From contig NZ_JAHBAY010000012.1 in assembly GCF_018499875.1 (NCBI RefSeq), positions 124,001-188,000 of the forward strand: a stretch of 64,000 nt of DNA, read 5' to 3'. This DNA comes from Kineosporia corallincola. GTDB lineage: Bacteria; Actinomycetota; Actinomycetes; Actinomycetales; Kineosporiaceae. Shown here piece by piece: positions 55,955-64,000 of the stretch. Numbering within the stretch: position 1 is the first letter of the stretch; each line of letters starts with the position of its first letter. The notes under the pieces are model-generated. The model was not told the DNA's origin, did not search any database, and saw nothing but the letters and a program-made list of their open reading frames with translations. The translations under genes and the position numbers were made by a program.

Positions 55955-57427
55955 GTGGATCAGCAGGGTGTGGGGCGGCAGGAGTCTGGCGAGGGCTCGG
56001 AGCACAGGTCACAGACGCCGGGGGCCGGCCCCTACGTCAATCCCGGGCCCACCTGGGGTTCGGGGAATCCGCCGCAGACCTGGGGCGCCCCGCCACCGGC
56101 CTCGCCGCAGGACAGGAAGAAGCAGCGCCTCGCGATCGCCGGCATCGCCGGTGCGCTCGGGCTGGCGCTGGTGGCCGCGATCGCGGTCGTCGCTCTCGGG
56201 GTCGGGCAGGGACGCAGCGACGAGGAGAAGGCCGCCGACCTGGCGGCGCCGTTCCTCGACGCCGCGAACTCGCTGAAGTCCGCGCCCGGCCTCACCTACG
56301 AGGACGACAACTTCAGTGTTCGGCTCACCCGGTTCGGTGACTTCACCGGCACCCTGCACGCCCTCAGCCAGGACTACCCGGTGCTGCGGGCCGACGGCGT
56401 GACCTACGGCGAGCTGGACGGCCTGATGGTCGGGTCGCTCACCTCGAACTGGCGGATGCCGAGCAGTGACAAGGCCTGGGTGGAGCTGAAACCGGCCGCG
56501 CTGGAAGACACTCTGTACATCGACACGCAGGTGCCGGACTCCCCCGCCGACGTCGCCCAGCGTCTCGTCGACGAACTGAACAAGCCGGGTACCGACTTCC
56601 AGCCGTCGGTGTACGACTCGGCGTCCACCTACGGCACTCCCGACGGGTCGGCGGAGTGGACCGAGGTGACGCTCGACGGCACGGCCGCCTACAAGGCCCA
56701 GACCGATGCCGGGCCGGTGTTCGTCTCCCGGTCCTCCCCGCACACCGTGCTCCAGATCCCGGTCGCCCTGCTGAACGGCGACACGAGTGCCACCGGCTCC
56801 TCGTCGTCCCCCGGTTCCACCTCGTCCCCCGGTTCCGCCCAGGACAACGTCTCCTTCACCCGGCCGAAGGCGTCCGCGGGCCCGGAGGTGTACACGTACG
56901 ACGGGGTGGCCCTCACCGAGATGACGGCCGACCAGGTGAGCGAGGCCTACGACGACCTGCTCGACGAGTCGGAGAAGCTCAAGGAGGTGCTCGACGTCGA
57001 CGTCACGCTGTCGACCAGCGACTCCACGGTCAAGTGCAAGCTGAACAGCTGCAAGTACAGCATCGAGGTGACCGTCTCCCCGGTCTCCACCGGCGACAAC
57101 GAGATCACCGACTCGACGACCCGGGTGGGGCTCACCGCGAGCTTCGAGGTGGACCACAAGGACGACGTGGCCAGTTGCACGAGCGCGGCGACCTTCAAAA
57201 TGCGGCAGACGAAGACCCTCAGCTGCTCGACCACGAAGACGGCGAGCACCATGAAGAAGGCCTACGCCGCCGCGAAGAGCCTGGCCCAGTCGCAGGCAGG
57301 CGCCGGTGAGTACTACCGGTGGGAGGTGCCCTACAACGGGTACGGCGAGGTGAAGGGCATCGCCCAGCTCGACCTCAAGAAGATGGGCAGCACGCTCGAG
57401 GACCGCCGCAGCCAGATCGGCCGGTGA
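55955..57427 (+). CDS. single-pass exported protein of unknown function
   Basis: A 490-residue protein (GTG 55955 chosen; GTG 55928 and 55898 are possible longer starts). A Gly/Pro-rich cytoplasmic N-terminus (GPYVNPGPTWGSGNPPQTWG) precedes one membrane helix (LAIAGIAGALGLALVAAIAV). A large extracellular part is split by the Ser/Gly/Pro linker SSSSPGSTSSPGS near residue 280. The C-terminal half has four Cys in two short sets (CKLNSC and SCTSAATF/LSCSTT), probably disulfide-bonded. I do not recognise a family. Confidence 0.75.
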   Translation: MDQQGVGRQESGEGSEHRSQTPGAGPYVNPGPTWGSGNPPQTWGAPPPASPQDRKKQRLAIAGIAGALGLALVAAIAVVALGVGQGRSDEEKAADLAAPFLDAANSLKSAPGLTYEDDNFSVRLTRFGDFTGTLHALSQDYPVLRADGVTYGELDGLMVGSLTSNWRMPSSDKAWVELKPAALEDTLYIDTQVPDSPADVAQRLVDELNKPGTDFQPSVYDSASTYGTPDGSAEWTEVTLDGTAAYKAQTDAGPVFVSRSSPHTVLQIPVALLNGDTSATGSSSSPGSTSSPGSAQDNVSFTRPKASAGPEVYTYDGVALTEMTADQVSEAYDDLLDESEKLKEVLDVDVTLSTSDSTVKCKLNSCKYSIEVTVSPVSTGDNEITDSTTRVGLTASFEVDHKDDVASCTSAATFKMRQTKTLSCSTTKTASTMKKAYAAAKSLAQSQAGAGEYYRWEVPYNGYGEVKGIAQLDLKKMGSTLEDRRSQIGR

Positions 57428-57430
57428 CGG

Positions 57431-58621
57431 TCAGTCGCCCTTGACGTTGAGGATCTGGTGGAGCGTGTGCCGCACCTCCACCAGATCCGCGGCGTCGGCC
57501 ATCACCTGGTCGATGTCCTTGTAGGCCGCGGGGATCTCGTCGATGAAGGCGTCGGTGTCCCGGTACTCGATGCCCTTCATCGCCGCCCGCAGGTCGTCGG
57601 CGCTGAACTTCCTGCGCGCCGCCGTGCGCGAGTACTCCCGGCCCGCGCCGTGCGGCGAGGAGTTCAGCGAGAGCTTGTTGCCCCGGCCGGTGACCACGTA
57701 GCTGGCCGTGCCCATCGACCCGGGGATCAGGCCGGGCCGGCCGGCGTCGGCCTGGATCGCGCCCTTCCGGCTGATCCAGAGGTTCCTGCCGTAGTGGTTC
57801 TCCTGCTGGGTGAAGTTGTGGTGGCAGTTGATCCGCTCCAGGTCGCGCACCGGCTCGCCCATGAAGTCGGTGACGCACAGCATCAGCCGGTGCATCATCT
57901 CCTCCCGGTTGGCCAGCGCGAAGTCCTGCGCCCACCGCATCTCGTTGATGTACGACCAGAACTCGTCGGTGTCCTGCACCAGGTAGGCCAGGTCGAGGTC
58001 GGGCAGGGTGATGTGCCACTTCTGCATCTGCGCCCGGGCCACCTTGATGTGCTTCTGCGCGATCAGGTTTCCCACGCCCCGCGAACCGGAGTGCAGGAAC
58101 AGCCACACGGTGCCGGTCTCGTCGGCGGTCACCTCGATGAAGTGGTTGCCCGACCCGAGACTGCCCAGCTGCCGCTTCCACTTCACCGTGTAGGAGCCCG
58201 GGTCGAAACCGATCGTGTCGGCCTTGGCCTCCAGCTCGTCGAGCCGCTTCGCGACCACCTTCTCCATGCGCCGCTCGTCGCTGTTGTAACCGCCCGCCGA
58301 GAGCGGGATCTCCCGCTCGATCGCGACCCGCAGGTCGCTGAGCCGGCCGGCGTCGCGCACCTGCTGCTCGGTCCACTGGGTGCGCACCGCGATCATGCCG
58401 CAGCCGATGTCGACCCCGACCGCGGCCGGGATGATCGCCCGCTCGGTCGGGATGACCGAGCCGACGGTGGCGCCCTTGCCGAGGTGGGCATCGGGCATCA
58501 GGGCCAGATGCGGGACGACGAACGGCATCTGCGCGGTGCGCACGGCCTGTTCCCTCGTCTTCTCCTCCAGGATGCTCGCCCAGTTGAAGAGCTTCTCTCC
58601 CAGACGCTGCACAGTCACCAT
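57431..58621 (-). CDS. rtcB: RtcB family RNA-splicing ligase
   Basis: A 396-residue RtcB protein from ATG 58621 (GGAGG upstream). It ligates 3'-phosphate/2',3'-cyclic phosphate RNA ends to 5'-OH with GTP and Mn2+. Metal and nucleotide residues are GVDIGCGMIAVRT, GSLGSGNHFIEV and HSGSRGVGN. The guanylylated His is in SPHGAGREYSR near residue 325. No archease or RtcA gene is adjacent. It is convergent with the exported-protein gene (3-base gap). Confidence 0.95.
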   Translation of the reverse strand: MVTVQRLGEKLFNWASILEEKTREQAVRTAQMPFVVPHLALMPDAHLGKGATVGSVIPTERAIIPAAVGVDIGCGMIAVRTQWTEQQVRDAGRLSDLRVAIEREIPLSAGGYNSDERRMEKVVAKRLDELEAKADTIGFDPGSYTVKWKRQLGSLGSGNHFIEVTADETGTVWLFLHSGSRGVGNLIAQKHIKVARAQMQKWHITLPDLDLAYLVQDTDEFWSYINEMRWAQDFALANREEMMHRLMLCVTDFMGEPVRDLERINCHHNFTQQENHYGRNLWISRKGAIQADAGRPGLIPGSMGTASYVVTGRGNKLSLNSSPHGAGREYSRTAARRKFSADDLRAAMKGIEYRDTDAFIDEIPAAYKDIDQVMADAADLVEVRHTLHQILNVKGD

Positions 58622-58801
58622 CCACCTCCGTCCGTCCCTCGCCCCTGCGGCAAGTGCGGTGATGAGCATGGCAACGCGAGAGAAGCGGCGTCCAGCCAAT
58701 TAGTGCCATTCACCGCGATGTGACCGCCAGGTGCTGGTGCCGGAAACGCATCGGCGTGAAAGTGGCGCCCTGCCCCCGATGCTTCTCCCCCGAGGAGTCC
58801 G

Positions 58802-60361
58802 ATGCCCGACAGCACCCTCAGCGACGACGAGTCCGTCCTGGCCCGTCTCGGCTACAAGCAGGAGCTGCACCGCTCCTGGTCCGGCTTCTCCAACTTCGCC
58901 ATCTCGTTCAGCATCATCTCGATCCTGGCCGGCTGCTTCACCACGTTCGGCCAGGCCTGGAACAACGGCGGGCCGATCGCCATCTCGATCGGCTGGCCGG
59001 TGATCTCGGCGTTCATCCTGGTGATCGGTTTCTGCATGGCCGAGCTGGTCTCCGCCTACCCGACGTCCGGCGGAATCTACTGGTGGGCAGCCAAACTCGG
59101 CGGCGCCAAGGCGGGCTACTACACCGGCTGGCTGAACCTGGTGGGGCTGGTCGCGATCCTCGCGTCGGTGGCCTACGGCGCGGCGATCTACCTGAACACC
59201 TTCATCGACCTGTTCAGCGACTCCTACGCCGGCAGCTTCCTCGGCGGGAACTACCTGTACCAGCAGTTCTTCTGGTTCGCCGCGCTGACCGTGCTGATCA
59301 CCGCGGTCAACATCTTCAGCTCGCACCTGCTCGCCGTCATCAACAACGTGTCGGTGTGGTGGCACGTGTTCGGCGCCCTGATCGTGGTGCTGGTACTGGT
59401 TTTCGGGCCGGACTCGCACCAGAGCCTGTCGTTCGTGTTCACCGAGCGGATCAACAACGCCGGCATCGGCGGGGACGGCGACGTCACCTTCTGGTTCTAC
59501 GTGCTGCCGCTGGGATTCCTGCTGACCCAGTACACGATCACCGGTTACGACGCCTCGGCGCACCTGTCCGAGGAGACGCAGGGCGCGGCCAACGCGGCGG
59601 CCAAGGGCATCTGGCAGTCCATCCTGTACTCCGCGATCGGCGGCTGGATCCTGCTGCTGGCCTTCCTTTTCGCGGCGACGAACACCGACTACATCAACTC
59701 GTTCGACACCGCCGTCAACCCGTACGGCGGCGGCAGCGTGCTCGCCGTGCTGGCCAGCTCGCTGTCGCCGGCCCTGTTCAAGCTGGTCGTGTTCATCAGC
59801 ATGAGCGGCCAGATCTACTGCTCCACGGCCTGTATGACGTCGACCTCGCGGATGTTGTTCGCGTTCAGCCGCGACCGCGCCGTGCCGGGATCCGGCCTGT
59901 GGTCGGCCGTCGACGCGAAAGGTGTTCCCCGCAACGCCGTCCTGGCCGCCGCCACCGCCGCCGTCGTGCTCACCCTGCCCGCCCTGTACGAGAGCCCGTC
60001 CGGGGCGCCGACCGCGTTCTACGCCGTGGTCTCGATCGGCGTGATCGGGCTGTACCTGGCCTTCGCGATCCCGATCTGGCTGCGCTGGAAGGAAGGTGAC
60101 AGCTGGCAGCCCGGCCCCTGGACGCTGGGGTCGAAGTACCGCTGGATGTGCCTGCTGGCGGTCGGCGAGATCGCCGTCACCTCGGTCTATTTCGTGCTGC
60201 CGTTCTCCCCGGCCGGCTGGCCCGGCAGCGACGACTTCACCTGGACCGCGGTGAACTACGCGCCGATCGTGCTGATCGCCCTGCTGGCGGCGCTGTTCGT
60301 CGGCTGGCACGCCTCGGTCAAGCACTGGTTCAACGGCCCGCGCAGCAACATCGACGCCTGA
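58802..60361 (+). CDS. APC family amino acid/GABA permease
   Basis: A 519-residue permease with about twelve membrane segments. The APC start FSIISILAGCFTTFGQAWNN follows a cytoplasmic N-terminus. Further landmarks are ELVSAYPTSGGIYWWAAKLG, TITGYDASAHLSEET and STSRMLFAFSRDRAVPGSG. The length and sequence style fit the GABA/amino-acid permease branch. Start ATG 58802 with GAGGAG upstream. It ends 6 bases before a strong hairpin. It is divergent from rtcB. Confidence 0.92.
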   Translation: MPDSTLSDDESVLARLGYKQELHRSWSGFSNFAISFSIISILAGCFTTFGQAWNNGGPIAISIGWPVISAFILVIGFCMAELVSAYPTSGGIYWWAAKLGGAKAGYYTGWLNLVGLVAILASVAYGAAIYLNTFIDLFSDSYAGSFLGGNYLYQQFFWFAALTVLITAVNIFSSHLLAVINNVSVWWHVFGALIVVLVLVFGPDSHQSLSFVFTERINNAGIGGDGDVTFWFYVLPLGFLLTQYTITGYDASAHLSEETQGAANAAAKGIWQSILYSAIGGWILLLAFLFAATNTDYINSFDTAVNPYGGGSVLAVLASSLSPALFKLVVFISMSGQIYCSTACMTSTSRMLFAFSRDRAVPGSGLWSAVDAKGVPRNAVLAAATAAVVLTLPALYESPSGAPTAFYAVVSIGVIGLYLAFAIPIWLRWKEGDSWQPGPWTLGSKYRWMCLLAVGEIAVTSVYFVLPFSPAGWPGSDDFTWTAVNYAPIVLIALLAALFVGWHASVKHWFNGPRSNIDA

Positions 60362-60367
60362 TCACCG

Positions 60368-60406
60368 GCATGTCCGGAAGGCGCCGCGAGCGCTTTCCGG
60401 ACATGC
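60368..60406 (+). terminator. strong hairpin after the APC permease gene
   Basis: GCATGTCCGGAA (60368-60379) pairs perfectly with TTCCGGACATGC (60395-60406). Inside it, GCGC/GCGC pair across one G-T step, making a stem of about 17 pairs with a 5-base loop. It probably terminates the permease transcript; the next gene starts only 8 bases later. Confidence 0.8.
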
Positions 60407-60413
60407 TGGCCGG

Positions 60414-61151
60414 GTGATTCCCCGACGTCTGCGTACGGCCCGGAAGGGCATTCCCCAGGGTTTCGGCGCGGTGGACCCGCGGACGGCCACCCGGGTGCCG
60501 CTGGGTCATGAGTTATCTGGCGCCGTACCGGTTTTCGAGGGCGACCCGGCTTTCCGTCATCATGTGTGGACGACGATCGCGGAGTCCGGGTTCGCCGTCG
60601 AGCAGATCACCAGCCTGGGTACGCATCTCGGTACTCATCTCGACGCGCCGTCGCACTTCGTCGAGGGGGCGGCCGATCTGGCCGGGCTGGACGAGTCGTG
60701 GACGCTGATGCCGTTGTGCGTGGTGGATGCCCGGGACCGTGGGCCGGACTACTGGGTGTCGGTGCCGCGGCTGAGGTCGTGGGAGCGGCGGTACGGGCGG
60801 ATTCCGGTGGGGGCGCTGTTCGTGCTGCGGACCGGGTTGTCGGCCTGCTATTTGGATGATCCGGGGCGGTATGCGGCGCGGGCGCCGGGTTTCGGGCCGG
60901 AGACGGTGGAGTGGTTGTTCACGGCGCGGCGGGTGCGGGCGGTCGGCAGTGACACACTGGGCCCGGATCTGGTGCAGGACCAGGATTATCGTTCCACGCG
61001 GGCCGCTCTGCGGAACGGGGGTGTGGTGCTGGCCAATCTGGGGCCGGGTCTGGAGCGGATGCGGCCGCACGGTGACTGGGTCGCGGTCAACGGGCCGCGG
61101 CCGGCTTTCTCCGGGTTCCCGGTCGGGGTGACGGGTTTCACCGTGCCGTGA
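60414..61151 (+). CDS. second cyclase-family (HxGTHxDAPxHF) hydrolase
   Basis: A 245-residue metal-dependent hydrolase with the signature LGTHLGTHLDAPSHFVEG near residues 68-85, and VPVFEGDPAFRHHVW before it. It is longer than the family member at 6.26 kb and clearly not a duplicate. The GTG start directly follows a terminator hairpin, so it needs readthrough, its own promoter, or a later start such as GTG 60471. The region 60.6-61.1 kb is unusually G-rich on the coding strand. Its substrate is unknown; a link with the preceding permease is possible. Confidence 0.8.
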   Translation: MIPRRLRTARKGIPQGFGAVDPRTATRVPLGHELSGAVPVFEGDPAFRHHVWTTIAESGFAVEQITSLGTHLGTHLDAPSHFVEGAADLAGLDESWTLMPLCVVDARDRGPDYWVSVPRLRSWERRYGRIPVGALFVLRTGLSACYLDDPGRYAARAPGFGPETVEWLFTARRVRAVGSDTLGPDLVQDQDYRSTRAALRNGGVVLANLGPGLERMRPHGDWVAVNGPRPAFSGFPVGVTGFTVP

Positions 61152-61170
61152 GCCGGGCGGGGACCGAATC

Positions 61171-61218
61171 GAGGACGACGGCGAGCTGGTCAGGAGCTCA
61201 CCGTCGTCCTCAATTTTG

Positions 61219-61220
<2 letters not shown>
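61171..61220 (+). terminator. intrinsic terminator after the cyclase gene
   Basis: GAGGACGACGGCGAGCT (61171-61187) pairs with AGCTCACCGTCGTCCTC (61195-61211), with one mismatch and a 7-base loop, followed by AATTTTGTT. This is the clearest T-tailed terminator in the window, serving the plus-strand gene; it also closes the convergent argG end. Confidence 0.85.
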
Positions 61221-62667
<1,447 letters not shown>

Positions 62668-62716
62668 TTACGTCCCGGAGACACGCCCTGAAATTCTTCG
62701 CCTGATTGGTCCCTGA

Positions 62717-63991
62717 TCAGCAGGATTTCGCGTTGTACAGCGCGTTCAGGCCGGCGGTCTCGGCCTTGGTCAGCGTGGTCGGCGAACCGGAGCCGGAGAT
62801 CGGGTACATCAGCGCGGCCTTGCTGGTGACGTGGCCGAGGCCGAGCGAGTGCGAGATCTCGTGCACGATCAGGGCGCCGCGGCCGGGCGCGCCGTCGTAC
62901 CGGCCGTAGCCGGCCTGGCCCACCCAGCGCGAGGCGGTGTTGAACCAGACGGTGCCCCGGGTGGCGTTGGTGCCGTTGCCGCTGGAGCCGCCCAGGCCGT
63001 CGGCGTCGGTCTCGCCGTCGGGGAAGTGCTCCTCCCCGGCCCAGCTGAGCCGGATGGTGCCCTTCGAGACCTTCTTGAACGTGATCCCGGTGGCCTTGCT
63101 GATCCGGTCGAAGCCGGAGGCGATGTCGGCGGCCATGCCCTTGGCCCGGGCCGGCTGGTTGTTGTTGTCGTACGACCAGGTGATGGTCTTGCAGCGGGCG
63201 AACGGGGCGTTCATCGGGGCCCAGCCGGCGGTGACCGAGGTGACCAGCTTGATCGTCTTCCCGCCGGACTTCACCGCGACGGTGTAGGCGCCCGCGCCGG
63301 CCTTGCCGGGCTTCCAGGTGAAGGCGGCCTTCTTCGTCTTCTTGCTGCCGAGCGACTTCACCGTCGTGCCGCCCCTGAGCACCTTGGCGGTGACGCCGGC
63401 CTTGGCGGTGGTGACCGACAGGGCGAGCGCGCGGTCGGCCTTCTTCTCGGCGACCGGGGCGATCCAGCGGTTCACCTTGTTCACGTGCACCGGCTGGCTG
63501 ACGGTCTTGTAGCCGATCCCGTAGACCGGGTAGCTGTTGGTGGTGGAGCAGCCCACCGCGTAGACCTTGAGCCTGCTCTTGCCGGCCTTGAGGTCGGTGA
63601 GCTTGATCGGCATGGTGTACGGCTTCTTCATGTCCTGCCGGGGCACGGACTGCTCGATGATGCCGCAGACCTTGCTGGATCCGGTGATCTTGACGCTGTA
63701 GGTGGCGCTCGCGGTCATCGTGGCCGGGCCGGAGATCTTCACCTTCACGGCGGCGGCGGAGTAGTCGGAGGCGCTGAGCCCGCCGGTGCCGGAGGCGGGG
63801 GTGAACGCGCCCTGCGGGGTGACCGTGCCGATCACCCCGGGATCACGGGTGGCGGCGGTCCTGCCGACCGCGCCGGCCGGGCCGGTCTGGGCGATCGCGA
63901 ACGGGATCGCGAGCAGGGCGCCCACGGCCAGGGTGGCGACGACTGTGACTCTGCGTGATGGTCTTCTGAGGCTGCGGGTCGGGCTCGGCAA
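62717..63991 (-). CDS. secreted matrixin-like zinc metalloprotease
   Basis: A 424-residue exported protein. The N-terminus is basic then hydrophobic (RRVTVVATLAVGALLAIPFA), a signal peptide. The middle (80-250) is beta-rich, Lys/Thr/Gly-rich, like adhesin or MG2-type repeats. The C-terminal catalytic domain has HEISHSLGLGH (zinc-binding HExxHxxGxxH) near residue 380 and a Met-turn in ALMYPISG. It would act outside the cell. The TTG start at 63991 lies 9 bases from the window edge, so the true start may be further out. Confidence 0.85.
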   Translation of the reverse strand: MPSPTRSLRRPSRRVTVVATLAVGALLAIPFAIAQTGPAGAVGRTAATRDPGVIGTVTPQGAFTPASGTGGLSASDYSAAAVKVKISGPATMTASATYSVKITGSSKVCGIIEQSVPRQDMKKPYTMPIKLTDLKAGKSRLKVYAVGCSTTNSYPVYGIGYKTVSQPVHVNKVNRWIAPVAEKKADRALALSVTTAKAGVTAKVLRGGTTVKSLGSKKTKKAAFTWKPGKAGAGAYTVAVKSGGKTIKLVTSVTAGWAPMNAPFARCKTITWSYDNNNQPARAKGMAADIASGFDRISKATGITFKKVSKGTIRLSWAGEEHFPDGETDADGLGGSSGNGTNATRGTVWFNTASRWVGQAGYGRYDGAPGRGALIVHEISHSLGLGHVTSKAALMYPISGSGSPTTLTKAETAGLNALYNAKSC

Positions 63992-64000
63992 CTGCGGCTC

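Overview
The window is very GC-rich DNA (I estimate about 70 percent or more G+C by eye) from an actinomycete chromosome. Three things support this. Genes are densely packed with many GTG and TTG starts and ATGA/GTGA overlaps. There is a conserved block (42.9-53.0 kb) with the gene order of Mycobacterium tuberculosis Rv1822-Rv1832: pgsA-like, DUF881, small basic protein, DUF881, gcvH, garA, ftsR-like MerR, DUF151 nuclease, MerR, then gcvP. There is also a DUF222/HNH '13E12' gene. A filamentous or motile actinomycete such as the Kineosporiaceae is plausible, but the sequence does not fix the genus. I saw no insertion sequences, CRISPR arrays, rRNA or tRNA.

Region 1 (1-32 kb) is an accessory catabolic region built from several adjacent operons. 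A tightly coupled operon (1-10.06 kb) encodes an oligopeptide/nickel-type ABC importer (its binding protein lies upstream of the window) with an alpha/beta hydrolase embedded in it. It continues with a run of amide- and amine-cleaving enzymes: an atypical amidohydrolase, a blasticidin-S-deaminase-like deaminase, a creatininase-family enzyme, a cyclase-family hydrolase, a gamma-glutamyltransferase and a YtcJ-like amidohydrolase. Next come a 37-codon small ORF and a TauD/TfdA oxygenase. After these is a convergent aromatic ring-attack operon (Rieske oxygenase alpha and beta, extradiol-type dioxygenase, M20-like protein) diverging from an IclR regulator. A BMP-type (purine-nucleoside-like) ABC importer operon with its own amidohydrolase follows, then a PucR-like regulator with an aldehyde dehydrogenase, a divergent zinc alcohol dehydrogenase, a self-sufficient P450-reductase-ferredoxin fusion and an acetamidase/formamidase. 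Four promoter or gene-start regions here share the element TCTCGCWTNNTG (10085, 15675, 24650, 27489), which suggests one regulon linking these operons. The real substrate is not determined; a nitrogen-containing (amide or N-heterocyclic) aromatic compound is my inference.

Region 2 (32-43 kb) is housekeeping and cell-surface material: a PilZ-like protein, FAS1 lipoprotein, CorA, glutamate-cysteine ligase family protein, SbcD-SbcC, DUF222/HNH protein and an Rv0121-like flavin/F420 oxidoreductase.

Region 3 (43-53 kb) is the conserved Rv1822-Rv1832-like block. It carries a glycine riboswitch on gcvP and a ParA-like ATPase inserted between gcvP and the MerR gene.

Region 4 (53-64 kb) holds a membrane GGDEF protein with a degenerate EAL domain, a single-pass exported protein, RtcB, an amino-acid permease, a second cyclase-family hydrolase, an E. 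coli-type argG, and a secreted matrixin-like metalloprotease at the right edge.
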